A stretch of DNA of 64,000 bases from Posidonia oceanica. Lineage: Eukaryota; Streptophyta; Magnoliopsida; Alismatales; Posidoniaceae. A program made the translations under genes and the position numbers. The notes under the pieces are model-generated. The model saw nothing but the letters and a program-made list of their open reading frames with translations, searched no databases and was not told the origin of the DNA. Positions 33,685 to 46,556 of the stretch are shown piece after piece. Within the stretch, counting starts at the first letter, position 1; each line of letters begins with the position of its first letter. The stretch is from assembly GCA_037176725.1 (NCBI GenBank), contig JAZBRS010000035.1:44092001-44156000 (forward strand). The letters are read 5' to 3'.

Positions 33685-35986
33685 TTATCTTTCTTTTGGT
33701 TTACGTCTAGTCCTTGCCTTCAGAGGGTCAAAGTCGAACTCATTCTGACTCGTTCCTTGTACAGTGCCCCTGGTGGCTTTGTTTTGGAGTGAGGCTATTA
33801 GATTTCCTCCTCCTTCTGAAGTACGACCACTGATGTGCTCTGTATTAACCTCTCCTTCATGAATACAGTGTTTATGACTGCCCCTAGTGTGTCCTCTTGT
33901 AGGATCGGGCTGTTTGGGAGGAGGATCAATTCTTGCTTGTGCTGCTGGGAGTGGCGAGTTGAGTATGTCGTACCAGTCTGAGTCAGCATACTCATCATAA
34001 ATGGGCGACTGGTTTTCTCCTATTAAGTCCTGGAATCTCTGAGAGTCCACTGCCTTTTCATCGCACCAATCAGTGTCAGTGTACTCATCATAAATGGATG
34101 ACCAGTCTTCTTGGATTAAGTTCTGGAGCATATGAGTAGGGTTGAGGGTGCCTTGAGATCAAGGTCCTCTTTGCTTGTGCGCTTTGTTCTGGATATGCTT
34201 GGATGCACTGGATAGTTGCAAACTCAGATCGAGCAGCTGATAAGATGATCTCTGCATCCACGTGAGCCACTCGATGGTTGAACAAGGGCTCCTGATGTAT
34301 CTGCATCACTTATTGGTCCCCTTGAGTTGCTTTCAGTCTGGCTTTAAGCTCGGGCCACATGATTTCACCTTTGTCATTAAGATTATGTATTTTATCTTTG
34401 ATAGTGAAACAACTTTCAAGGGTATGCCCATTGTTCTGGTGGTAAGGGCAGTATTTGGACATATTAGCATTGGGAGGACTTGGACTGGGTTCTGGGAGAC
34501 GCAGATCTCCACTTTCAACCAGCATCCTGAATGTATCGGGCATTGATTTAGGAAGTGGAGGATAGCTTTGCCTCTGAGGGCCCTTGTAGTTTCCCGATGG
34601 AGGGACGTTGTGGTAGTTCCTCTGCCCCTGCTATCGCCCCTGGTATGCATTGTTTGTCCATCCTTGCTGGGCATGTACCGGGTAGTCAGGTGGCTGCTGT
34701 TGTTGGTGCTGTACTGGCTGCACTAACTGTCCCTGGTACTGCATTGGTTGCCCTTGATGCTGATATGGTTGCTCCGACTGGTATTGGGGATTCCTTTGCC
34801 CCCTCTACTTTTGTTGAATTGAGACTTGGGCTATGTTATTAGTGACGCCTTCAAGCGTATAGCTAGTGGTCTTCTTCTTACCACTTCGCTCAGGCTCTAA
34901 GAATAGTAGCTCTTCTTTGTGGCGGAGGACCCTCACCGCACGGTCATACAATTGAGGATATGTTTGGAGATCACTAATCAGTAGCCCCATTCTGAGTGCT
35001 CGTGTAGTGTTTCGGGATGTGACCTCAACTGCTTGGCTTTCAGGAATATAGCATTTGGCCTTGCAGCTATGTCTCTCCATCTACTTGCAAAAGTAGCAAA
35101 CTCCTCATCAGGCTTCATCCTTTCAGCGAGGAGGTCGCTCATTGTAGGCTCGTGCTGGATGCGTTGGCCATATTGGAGTAGAAATTTTTCTTGGACCATC
35201 TTGAAGCTACTGAGATCATATGCTGTGAGCATGTTGAACCATCCCAGTGCTTCTCCTTCCAAGCTCTTGAAGAAGAGGTAGATAGTAAGCCCATTGTCAT
35301 ACTGATAGGGTAGAGCATCCATAGTGAATGTGGCTAGATGGCCTCTTGGATCCTCTGTTCCACTGTATTTCCTCATCTTTGATATTTTGAATCCAGGTGG
35401 AAGAACAAAATGAGAAAATTTAGAAGTGTCAAACCCTATTGGTGCTTTATGTGTAACCCTCGCATCTGTGAGTGCTTCTGAGATCATTCTTTTGATGCCC
35501 TGTCCTGGCATGGCTTGTTGCCCCTGGTTTAGGTGCCCATGATTTTGGTGGAATGGTGGCAATAGAGGGTCGTATGGTGGAGAGAAGGGTAGGGATTGAT
35601 GTGGAGTGTAGTATGATTGTGTGTTAGTGGGAGGTTGTGGTGAGTGTGTTATTCCGGGATACTGTGGTTGGTATGATGTTCCGGGATATTGTGGTTGTTG
35701 GTAGGTTGTGTATGATAGTATGGTTTGATGCATGGAAGGATAGGTTGGCGTTGCATGGTATTGTGTGAATGAACCTTGGGTAGGGAAGTTTACCGTGGGG
35801 TTTAGTGGCATGGTGTATGTGTGAGTGGGCGTGATTAGTGGGTTTTGGTGAGGGTTTGGGAAAGAAGGTTGGTGGACGGATGAGGTTTGTAGGCTCCTAA
35901 ATGAGGGATGGTGGTGCCGTGCAAGGAGTTGGTAGATCTCATTAGTTGCTTCCTCAAATAGATAGGAAGTAGTCAATATAGGCGAC
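33685..35986 (-). pseudogene. gag of element B, N-terminus cut off by LTR 1
   Basis: The capsid-like core (FKISKMRKYSGTEDPRGHL...FFKSLEGEALGWF...LLQYGQRIQHEPT...FASRWRDIA) lies at about 35,030-35,430 after a Pro/Tyr/Gln-rich N-terminus. A frameshift near 35,000 is followed by further frames, then the zinc motif YCPYHQNNGHTLESC at about 34,430-34,465. The C-terminal part (33,685-34,131) has an acidic, duplicated segment: SSIYDEYTDTDW and SPIYDEYADSDW. The reading frame on the minus strand runs into the LTR 1 terminus at 35,987, so the original start is missing. This gag is clearly different from those of elements 1 and D. Confidence 0.82.
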
Positions 35987-38900
35987 TGTTGACACCCCAT
36001 TTTGACAGACTAAATCAATTAGAATCCTCTAGTGGCTTCTGGATCCAAATCTAGGTCCAAACGTACACCTTCCTTTTCATCCTTCTCTTCAAAACAAGCC
36101 CAAACTTAACCTAAAATCACACCTCTTTCCCAAGCCCAAAAACCATAGGAAAACTCACCATCCCCAACTAAACAAACCCACCAAAAACCTTTAGAAATTT
36201 CAAACCAAAACCACTCCCAAAAATCCTAGAAAACCTAGGTAAAACTACCCTTTTTCTATACCTCAAAACCCTTCCAAAAACCTTCCCAAATCCAAACCCA
36301 AATCCTAGGTCCAACACTAGAGACCCTAGGCTACACACTTCCCAAATTTCACCGCTTTTCTAAACCTCTAACCCCTTCTTTTCTTCAATTTATCCTTTTC
36401 TCTCTCCTAGATTATTCTTTTCTCTCTCCTCTCTCTCTCTCTTGATTATTCTCCTTCTTTTCACTTCATTGTCTCACCTTTTCTTGCTTGGCTATGGGCC
36501 CCATTGTGCATCTATCTCTTCTGCATTTTATTTATATTTTTATTTTATTTTTAACTTATTTCTTGATTTTCTAAAATTTATTTCCTTTCCACTCCTCTCT
36601 TTCTTCTTTACTCCTTCATTTCTCCCTTTTCTTCTCCCTCTCCTTTTCTTTTCCTCTCTTCCACTAAATCTCTAAAAAAAAACCCTTAAAAACATTTAAA
36701 ACTCTAAAAACAAAAGGAAAACAAATCAAAATCCTAAAAAGAAACAATTTAAAACTTAAACAAGCAATTAAAAACAAAAACCTAACTAAAACTAAAAACC
36801 ATGAATGCAATCTAAAAAATGTAAAACAAACAAAAAGAAAATGCTATAAAATCAAGCAAAAACCAAAATATGACCAAAACAAACCAAAAACAAAAACCCT
36901 ACTAAAAATAATCAAAGAACAAATCCTAAAGAGAAAGAAAACAATTAAAAAACACTAAGACGAAGAATTAAGTTAAAACCTAACCTAACAAATCCAAAAA
37001 AGAACAATTTAAAAACTTATTTGAAAAAAAGGGAAGAAACAATAAAAAATTTAAAAAACACTCAATTAAGAACTTAACAAAAAGGACTCAACTAAATATT
37101 AAAAGAATTTAACAAACAAAATCAAGTTTAAAAGAAGACTTAAAGAAAACCCTAAAAGACTAAAATCTAAAAACCAAAACTCATCCTAACTAATTAAAAA
37201 CAACCCATTAAAAAAAAAGCCTAATCAAAAACTCCAACTTAACAACAAGAACTTAACAAGAAAAACTTAACTAAAAAACAATTTAAAAAAACTTAACAAA
37301 CATTTAAACAAAATCAAGAAACAAAGCAAACTTAAAGAAAATCATAAAAAGACAAAACTAATACTTTTCCTAATCTTAATTAACTAATTGAAAACAACCA
37401 TTAAAAATCAAATTAAAAATCCTAACCTAAACAACTACTCTAAAAATATTTCCAAAAACTTTTCTATTTTTATCTTTATTTTTATTTTAATTTTCTTCTT
37501 CTTCCTCTTCTTCCTTTCTTTTCTTCCTTTCTTCCTTTCTTTTTTTATTCTTTCTCCTTGGTCCGGCCCATTCTAGCTGCAGCCCTTCCCTCCTTCCATC
37601 CTTCTTTTCTTTTTTCCTTTTTTTTCCTTTTCTCTGCAGGCCCAGCCCACGCCAGCCTTCTTCTTCCTCCACCCTTCTTCCCTTCTTCTTCCTTCATCTT
37701 CTTCTCCCTTCCCGCCAGCTCTCCCTCCTGCCTCTTCGAAATTCAACTTCTCCTTCCCTCTCGATCACCTCACCTACAGCTCACTCTCCTCCTCTCTCGT
37801 CTCTCAGCGGATCTTTCGGGGGGGGCAATTATTGCCCGTCGCCTCACCACCTGCTCGTCTCCATCAACAGCATCCTCGCGCCAGTGGATTTCAAATCCTC
37901 AGCCCGCGCTAGCTACTTCGAGCCCCCATTTAAAACCTCACTTCCACTCCTCCTTCCAGCACCTTTTGGCATTCTGAGAGAACACCTGAGCGAGCGTGAG
38001 AGCCTCCAGCATTTCCTTCTTCATCCTCTGCCAGAAAAACTAGCAGCTTCCTTCTCCCTTCAGCCCCCTTCCAGCCATCAAAAACCATCCATTTCCTTAC
38101 CCAATCCATCACCCAGAATACTCCTCCTTCAGCCCTTTTGTCGTCTTGAGAGAGAGAGAGCATCCAGAGCACCCGATCCTCTCCTCCTTCCTCTGCAAAA
38201 CTAGCATCTTCTTCCTCTCCCATTCCACCAATCCAGAAGCCTCCAACACCCAGTAAAACCACTCCCATCTCACCCCCCAATCTCGACCAAACCTCTAGCA
38301 ATCCAGCCCCCCATTCCACAGCCAAAACCATCTCAGAAACCACCCTCTAATCACCTGAATCCGCAGCAGAACCCAACACCTCCACCTTCCAAAATTCCAA
38401 GCACCACTGACCACCAAATCCCCCCAAACTCCTCCCAGCAATCCTCCAGAACACCACTTTCTCAGACCACCTGAGCTCCACTCCAGCAGCTCCCCTCACA
38501 ACCAATCATCCACTTCAAACACCTGCACCCAATTCTGCCAGAAAATCCGATCAACCGCCAACTCATTCTCTGGCCCTCCTCAGACCCACCTAAGCATCCA
38601 GAACCCCTCACCAGACCTCCAGAAACCCACCAATAGCTCCCGTTCAGCCCGAGGAGCAGTACATCACCACCCCCACCTCAGGCGACTCCTGCAGCACCCA
38701 AAATTGCCACTTCTTCTGCCGGTCTTTGAAGCTCCATTCCAAGCACTCAGCCAGCTCCGGAGGACCACATGGAGTCGTTCCAGACGTCCGCGAGCCAACA
38801 GAGACACCCACAGCTGCCAGTCCAACCTCGCCGACCTCTGCTAAAACAGCCGACGTCGGGGAAATGCTCTGGACGCCAAAATAGGTACCCTTCTCTCCCA

Positions 38901-40718
38901 TTAGCTTAGGTTTCTTTCCTGCATGCTTTTCCGCCCCCTAGAATAGCTTTCTGCCGCCTGTCGCCCAGAGTCAATGCCTGTCGCCCGGAGTCGGCGAGCT
39001 CTGAGCTCGGATCGCCGCTCCAGCTACAGAACGCCTCGCCAATGGACGTCCGAGCTCCGCATAGACTCCAGTAGTGCGACCATGCCTTCAGATCGCTTCC
39101 CCAACGCACCGATCGCCTGCTTTGCCTCCGAGCAGGTCTACAGACCTCTGTCCAGCTCTCCGGCCATCTCTAGACAACGTCACAGCCCTCCGACGCCTCA
39201 CCGACCTCCGCACGCCTCCGGAGAACGTCGCCTGCCGTTTAGCACTTCCCCAGCATCCCTCCTCTACCGTTCATGGCCGCTAGTAGCTCTGTGCTATAGT
39301 GTCCATGGCCGCTGCAAATTACTGTGCATTTATTTTTCTTAAGCATGCATATTTTACCATGTATTGCATTTTCGCCTTCTGTTTTTATTTTATTGCATTC
39401 TAGTCCTGCCATCGTTTAAGATTCATTTAAGTTTGAATTTAAATCATATGAAATTGCATGAAAAACCTAAAAAATTGTCTAATTGCTTTCCAGTCCTCCT
39501 GTTGTGTTTTCCTTTTAGATTTATTTTAGTTCAGGCCCTATATGTCTTTTTAATTGCTTTCCAGTCCTCTGCTGTTATAGTTTATTCATTTTTCTTTGCA
39601 TTCAGCCTAGTTATTTATCTTATTTACATTCTAGTCCATTTACAGTTCATTTAAGTTTCTGCTCTTTATTTTTTAAGTCCAGCATCTTTTTATTATTGCA
39701 TTTTAGTCCTTTAGTTGATGAACTCATTTAATACTCTGATTTTACCTTAGTAAATTGCATTTTTAATCCTATCTTTTTCTTTATTTACCTTTCAGTCCTC
39801 TGATCTGTTAATCAAAGTATTTATTTTCCCTCTTTGCTTATTGCATTGCATTTTTCCCCATGCAATTTGATTTTTGAACATAGGTCCTTCATTTGCATGC
39901 ACAGCATCTATTTTTTAGCATTTTTCCTTATAAAATTGCATTTTAGACCCTGCATATTTCAAAATTACATATAGGTCCTCTGCATGTTTATAAAACTCAT
40001 TTAAATGCATATTTTTGCTTATAAAATTGCATTTTAGACCCTGCATATTTAAAAATTGCACATAAGTCCACTGATTAATTCACAGACCATTTAAAATCAC
40101 AGTTTTCCTTACAAAATTGCATTTCAACCCCTGCATGTTTCAAAATTGCATGTAAGTCCTCCATATGATTTCAAAACTTATGCAAATGCATGTTTACCTT
40201 ATTAAATTGCATTTTAAACCCTGTATTTTGTAAAATTGCACTCAGACCCCCCAGTTTTCAAAAACCTTGCATATAAGCCCCTAATTTTTCAAAATTTTTG
40301 CATTTAGGTCCCACTTTTTCAAAACTTGCATATAGGTTCCTAAGCTTTTTGAAAAGTCATTCTTAGGTCCTTTCTTGCATTTCTGCATGCATTGCACCCA
40401 TGCATCTTTGCATTTGGCATCTTTGCACACACTTAAGCATACTTAGCTCTCATTTACATGGGAGGACCTGTTTTGCACACCCCTAGGACATCCTTTACAC
40501 TTAGATCCATTCTTCTCCCCTGTTCTGGCCCTTCTGCCTTGAAGCCAGCTTATCTTCTGATCTGGCCGCCGGATCTTCTCAACCAAGCTACCTGGACAAC
40601 CCCGGTGGAGTGCTCTTTCACAAGGACCAAACCTTTCTCCGATTAGGCTTCAGATTTCCAAGGTAAGTCCTTCTGAACCCCTGCACAGCATACATTTGCA
40701 CACCATTTGCATTGCATG
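35987..40718 (+). repeat. LTR 1 of the D family, truncated by LTR 2
   Basis: Starts TGTTGACACCCCATTTTGAC exactly like 44,619 and runs parallel to 44,619-49,121 until GCATTGCATG, where LTR 2 begins. It contains the A-rich tract (36,660-37,440), the CT-rich tract (37,480-37,740), ATTTAAAACC (37,928), T-rich repeats (39,930-40,330) and the AAG|GTAAGT donor-like site (40,662/40,663). The left flanking pentamer is GCGAC. Its remainder should lie right of the window if the nested-insertion reading is correct. Confidence 0.8.
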
Positions 40719-41559
40719 TGTAGTAATCCCGGTGTTCAGATCGTCCATGCACACGGCCAAAAGCTCGTGTGCACCGATCGAGATCAGACTCACTATAAGC
40801 GGCTATGTTCGAGGAGGAAGGCTCAACTCGAAAACACTTGAAACAAAGGAGAAAAGATAAGAAAAGGAGAAGATTAGACAATGCAGAGTCGCCACCGTGT
40901 CTATTATCGGGAGACAAGGAAAATCGAGGGAAATGCGTGGATTAACACGCAAAACCAAGCAAAGGGTGCAATGCAAAGCAATACAAAGGAAAACAAATGC
41001 AAATGAATGCAAATGATATGACTCATGCCTAGGATAAGGGCAATATGGTCATTACGGGCCAAAAGACTGGGCAAGGACTCCTGTTACGTGCGGGGAAGGT
41101 GTTAGTCACCCCCGACACGTCCGAGAATCGGTCTTTCTAGACTTACGCTCGCATACGCAGGGAAATGCAGGTTTGAATGCCTAAGTGCCAATGAATGCCT
41201 GAATGGATGGTCAAAGGTGTGCTCTAAGTGATGGGATGCAACGCAAGGAAGTAAACGTGTAGTCTAAGAGCTCAGCAACGCTGTCTGTGTTCCGAACCGG
41301 TCGAAACCTGGCTTGTGAGAACTCCAGGCAGTAAGCATCACTGCCCTATATGCAAATGCAAGCGAAAAAGCAAAACGGCGGTAAAACCAAGCAATGCGGG
41401 TGACATGCAAGAGAAAACAGCATAAAAAACGCAAAGCGATGCGAGAAACGGGAGCGGCACACGGAACGGAGTGAGAAAACAAAGCAGCATGCGAAATAGT
41501 GCGAGAAACAAAAGCAGTGCGTGAAACGGTGCGAAAAATAGAAGCGGCACACGAAACGG

Positions 41560-42300
41560 TGTCAAAAGCAAAGTGGGCACGCAAAATGGTTCCAAAAGGA
41601 AAGCGGGCACGCAAAACGGTGCCAAAGACAAAGCAGGCACGCAACATGGTGCCAAAAAGCAAAACAGGCACGCAAAACGGTGTCAAAAGGAAAGCAGGCA
41701 CGCAAAACGGTGCTAGAAGCAAAATGGGCACGCAAAACGATGCCAGAAGGAAAGCGGGCATGCAAAACGGTGCCAAAAGCAAAGCGGGCACGCAAAACAG
41801 TGCCAAAGACAGAGTAGGCACGCAAAACGGTGCCAAAACAAAGTGGACACGTAAGACAGTGCCAAAAGCAAAGCGGGCATGCAAAACAATGCCAAAGACA
41901 GAGCAGGCATGCAAAATGATGCCAAAAGCAAAGCGGGCACGCAAAACGGTGCCAAAGACAGAGCAGGCACGCAAAATGGTGCCAAAAAGCAAAGCGGGCA
42001 TGCAAAACGGTGCCAAAACGAAAGCGGGCACACAAAACGGTGCCAAAAGAAAAGTGGACACGTAAAACGATGCTAGAAGCAAAGCGGGCATGCAAAATGG
42101 TGCCAAACGGAAAGTGGGCACGCAAAGCGGTGCCAAAGACAGAGCGGCACGCACAACGTTGCCAAAAGCAAATCTAGCACGCAAAACGGTGCCAAAGACA
42201 GAGCGGGCAAGCAAAATGGTGCCAAAAAGCAAAGTGGGCATGCAAAACGGTGCCAAAACAAAGCGAACATGCAAAACGGTGCCAAAACAGACGGAATAAA
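41560..42300. repeat. 30-bp minisatellite in LTR 2
   Basis: About 25 units of GCACGCAAAACGGTGCCAAA plus a variable 9-11 base tail alternating AGACAGAGC.. and AGCAAAGCG... It is the reverse complement of 49,535-49,990 but clearly longer. As 30 is a multiple of three, long repetitive open frames arise on both strands; I do not regard them as genes. Confidence 0.92.
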
Positions 42301-43059
42301 ACATCGAGAAGGCCGTGCAGATGCAGATGCATGGAGGAAGAGCAGGAGAAGTAAAGGAGAGCAATTAGCATAAGTGTGTGAGCGAACGCTGTTTAAGGAC
42401 CACGTAATGTAGGTGTGAAGACCTACAAAGGGGAAAGGAAGCAAGTGGAGGGATTACTACTGTCCTGTGACTGTTTCTCATCAAAGTGTCCCATGATATG
42501 TCTCGCACGCTGCCAGAAGCTCGCGATGCGATCAGATTGTGGAAAAGGGAGAAGAAAGTCGCAATTAGTAGTGAATCCAGGGGAAACACAACACAAGGCA
42601 CTGAGAGTACGCGAAAAGAGGAGACAGAGTTGATAGATAAGAAGAGGGAGTCCTAGTTTATATGCTCGAGGAAACAGAAAGCAAAAACAATGCATGCAAT
42701 GCAAATGGTGTGCAAACGAATGCTGTGCAGGGGTTCAGGAGGACTTACCTTGGGAATCTGAAGCCTGACCTGAGAAATGCTTGGTCCATGTGAAAGAGCG
42801 CTCCACCGAGGTCGTCCAGGTAGCTTGGTTGAGAAGATCCGGCGACCAGATCTGAAGATAAGCTGGCTTCAAGGCAGAGGGGCCAGAACAGGGGAGAAAA
42901 GTGGATCTAAGTATAAAGGAGGTCTTAGGGGTGTGCAAAACAGGTCCTCCCATGTAAATGGGAGCCAAGTAAGCTTAAGTGTGTGTGAAAATGCCAAGTG
43001 CAAAGATGCATGGGTGCAAATGCATGTAGGAATGCAAGAAAGGACCTAAGAATGACTTT

Positions 43060-43480
43060 TCAGAAAACTTAGGAACCTATATGCAAATTTTGAAAAAGTG
43101 GGACCTAAATGCAAAGATTTTGAAAAGTTAGGGACATATATGCAAGGTTTTTGAAAACTGGAGGGTCTGAGTGCAATTTTACAAAATGCAGGGTTTAAAA
43201 TGCAATTTTATAAGGTAAAACATGCATTTGAATAAGTTTTGAAATCATGTGGAGGACTTACATGCAATTTTGAAACATGCAGGGGTTGAAATGCAATTTT
43301 ATAAGGAAAACTGGGATTTTATATGGTCTGTGAATTAAACAGTGGATCTAAGTGCAATTTTTAAATATGTAGGGTCTAAAATGCAATTTTATAAGCAAAA
43401 ATATGCATTTAAATGAGTTTTATAAACATGCAGAGGACCTATGTGTAATTTTAAAACATGTAGGGTCTAAAATGCAATTT
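43060..43480. repeat. About 90-bp degenerate repeats in LTR 2
   Basis: Words TGCAATTTTATAAG and AGGTCTAAAATGCA recur at roughly 90-base spacing; the mirrored forms stand at 39,930-40,330 and 48,240-48,640. Confidence 0.65.
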
Positions 43481-45348
43481 TATAAGAAAAAATGCTAAAA
43501 AACAGATGCTGTGCATGCAAATGAAGGACCTATGTGCAAAAATTAAAATGTATGGGGGAAAAAATGCAATGCAATAAGAAAAGATGAAAAATAAATGCAC
43601 TGATTAACAGATCAAAGGACTAAAACGTAAATAAAGGAAAAGACAGGGTTTAAAAATGCAATTTACTAAGGTAAAATCAGAATATTAAATGAGATTATTA
43701 ATTAAAGGACTAGAATGCAAAAATGAAAAACTACAGGGCCTGAACTAAAATAAATTTAAAAGGAAAACACAGTAGAAGGACTGGAAAGCAATTAGACAAT
43801 TTTTTAGATTTTTCATGCAATTTCATATGATTTAAACTCAAACTTAAATGAATCTTAAACGATGGCAGGACCAGAATGCAATAAAATAAAAATAGAAGCT
43901 AGAAATGCAATATATGGTAAAATAGCTTATTAAGAGGAAAATAAATGCACAGTGATTGCTCAGAAGAACGGCCACTGTAGCAAATTGCTACCAGTGGCCG
44001 GAGAGGAGGAATGGGGGTGCTAGAGAGGCACTGATGCGGCGGCGGCATGCTCCGGAGACAGGCGGAGGTCAGTGCAGCGTCGGCGAGGCGTGATGTTGCC
44101 AGGAGATGGCCGGAGAAGACGACAGAGCTTGACAAAGAACTCTGAAGCAGACCAGGTGATCGGGACGTCGAGGATGCGATCTGAAGGCAAGGCTGCGTTC
44201 CTGGGGCTCGTGTGGTCCTCGGGCGGTCAACGGAAGTGAGTTCTGCTGGCTGGTGTGACGGGACAGAGTCGGAGCTCACCGGAGAAGAAAGGAGACGACG
44301 GCGTTGACTCCAGGCGACAGGCAGCAGAAAGCTATTCTAAGGGGCGGAAAAGCAAGAGGGGGAGAGAACTAAGCTAAGGGGAAAGAAAATCACCTGTTTC
44401 CGTGGCTGAGGAGTCCCCCCGACGTAGGTGGGTTCTGCAGAAGGCGGTGAGCTCGGTCAGGCTGCTGCGGGCGTCTCCGATAGCTTCTGGAGGTCTGAAT
44501 CTGCTCCAGGAGCTGCTCCGGTGCTCCCAAGATGCTTGGATGCGAGTTCTGATGGCCGGCGGAAGAAATGGCTTCTTTGGGTTCAGCAGAGGCTACCGGA
44601 GGTGGAGGTGATTGTGTGTGTTGACACCCCATTTTGACAGGCTTGAATCAATTGAAACCCTCTAGTGGCTTTTGGATCCAAATCTAGGTTCAAACCTACA
44701 CACTCCATTTTATCCTTCTTTCCAAAACAAGCCCAAACTTAACCTAGAATTACACCTCTTTCCAAGCCCAAAACCTACCAAAAAACCATAGGAAAACTCA
44801 CCATTCCCAACTAAGCAAACCTACCCAAAAACCCTCAAATTTTCAAACCAAAACTACTCCCAAAAAACCCTAGAAAACCTAGGCAAAACTACCCTTTTTC
44901 AACACCTCAAAACCATTCCAAAACTTTCCCAAAACCAAACCCAAACCCTAGGCCCAACACTAGAGACCCTAGGCCACACACTCTCCAATTTTCACCCATT
45001 TTTTAAATCTCTAACCCCTTCATTTCATCAAATTATCCTTTTCTCTCTCCTCTCTCTCTCTCCTGATTACCCTCCTTCTTTTCACCCCCTTCTCTCCCTT
45101 CTTCTTGCCTGGCTGTGGGCCACCCTTGTGCATCTATCTCTTCTGAATCTTATTTGTATTTTTACCTTATTTTTAGCATTTTCTTTGACTTTCAAAAAAT
45201 TGTTTTCTTTCAACTCCTCTCTTTCTTCTTTACTCCTCCATTTCCCCCTTTTTCTCCTTCCTTTTCCTTTTCTTTTCCTTCCTTCTACTAAATCCCTAAA
45301 AAACCCTTAAAAACCTCTAAAACCCTGAAACAAAAGGAAAACAAACCA

Positions 45349-45970
45349 AAACCCTAAAATAAATAATTAAAAGCTTAAACAAACAATTAAAAACAAAAGC
45401 CTAACTAAATCTAACTAAAACTAAAAACTAAGAATGCAACTTAAAAAATGCAAAACAAACAAAAAGAAAATGCTGTAAAATTAAGGAAAAAACCAAAATG
45501 TAATCAAAACAAGCAAAAGAAAAAAACCTACTAAAAACAATCAAAAAACAAATCCTAAAAGGAAAGAAAACAATTAAAAATGCTAAGGCAAGTAATTAAA
45601 GAAAAAAAACTTAACTTAACAAACCTAAAAAGAAACAATTTGAAAACCAAATTAAAAAAAAAAAAACAACCAGAAATCCAAAAGCATTTAATTAAAAACT
45701 TAACAAGAAAACTTAACTAAAAAATATTAGAAGAACTTAACAAACAAAATTAAAAAACAAATCAAAGAAGACTTAAGGAAAAAAAGACTAAAATCAAAAA
45801 TCTAAAACCCACCCTAATTAATTTAAAAACAAACTTTAAAAAATCCTAATTAACATCCCAAATACTTAACAAAAAAAAAACATAATTAAAAAACAATTTA
45901 AAAAAACTTAACAAACATTTAAACAAAATCAAAAACAATTTAAAGAAAAGAAAACCCTAAAAACCCTAAT
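45349..45970 (+). promoter_or_regulatory. Telo-box-like motifs in U3
   Basis: AAACCCTAAA at 45,349-45,358 and two overlapping copies at 45,952-45,970 match the plant telo-box AAACCCTAA, an element of many plant promoters. In an A-rich tract some matches are expected by chance. Confidence 0.35.
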
Positions 45971-46546
45971 CAAAACTAAAACTCTTCAATCCTAATTAAC
46001 TAATAAAAAACAATCATTAAAAAACTTAATCAAAGTCCTAACATAAAACACAACTATCCTAAAAGCTTTTCCCATCCTTTTCCTATTTTTATTTATTTTA
46101 TTTTTATGTCCTTCTTACCCTTCTTCTCTTCTCTTTCTCCCTTTCTTCCTTTCTTTTCAATTTCTTTTTCCTCCCTCCTAGTCCGGCCCAACTGCAGGCC
46201 CAGCTCCTCCCCTCCTTCCTTCTTTCTTTCTTTTTCATTTTTTTTTCCCGCATGCACCAGGCCCGGCCCGCACGCCCTTCTTCCTCCTCTTCCCTCCTTC
46301 TTCTTCTTCTTCTTCCTCAATTGCTTTCTCTCCCGCCAGCAAACCCCCTCCTCCTCTTCAAAATTCGATTTCAATTCTCCCTCCCGATCACCTCAGCTCC
46401 AGTTCATCTCCACCTCTCTCGTGTCTCAGCGGGATCTCCAGGGGAGGCATTAATGCCCGTCGCCTCCGTCGTCCTCGCTCTGCCAGCAACTGCAGCCCGT
46501 GCCGGTGGATTCAAATCCACAGCTTGCGCTTCACTCCACTTCAGCA

Positions 46547-46556
46547 ACTTAAAACC
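46547..46556 (+). promoter_or_regulatory. TATA-like motif of the D LTR
   Basis: ACTTAAAACC lies about 25-30 bases upstream of a CT-rich run; LTR 1 has ATTTAAAACC at the same place (37,928-37,937). No better TATAAA was found nearby. If correct, U3 is about 2 kb and R-U5 about 4 kb. Confidence 0.35.

Larger units (their letters stand above)
40719..44618 (-). repeat. LTR 2 of the D family, inverted, truncated by element D
   Basis: Reverse complement of about 47,090-50,678: it begins TGTAGTAATCCCGGTGTTC, the mirror of the D LTR end GAACACCGGGATTACTACA, and ends abruptly where D's LTR starts at 44,619. It includes the internal PBS-like motif (40,886-40,894), the GGACTCC...CACCCCC block (41,077-41,121), the minisatellite and the mirrored donor-like site (42,741-42,750). 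The pentamer to the left is GCATG, to the right (before D) GTGTG. Confidence 0.8.

Noticed and set aside
35978..36000. Start codon of B gag at 36,000
   Set aside because: The ATG belongs to the inserted LTR 1 terminus (35,987 onward), so it is a chance fusion, not the original start.
37558..38343. Pro/Ser-rich open frames on both strands in LTR 1
   Set aside because: C/T-rich sequence opens frames on both strands; the frames are not kept in the D LTR.
41264..42364. 366-codon minus-strand frame and other long frames over the 30-base minisatellite
   Set aside because: The length comes from a 30-base unit (ten residues) without stops; composition is pure repeat, and the mirrored array in D's LTR gives equally long frames in other phases.
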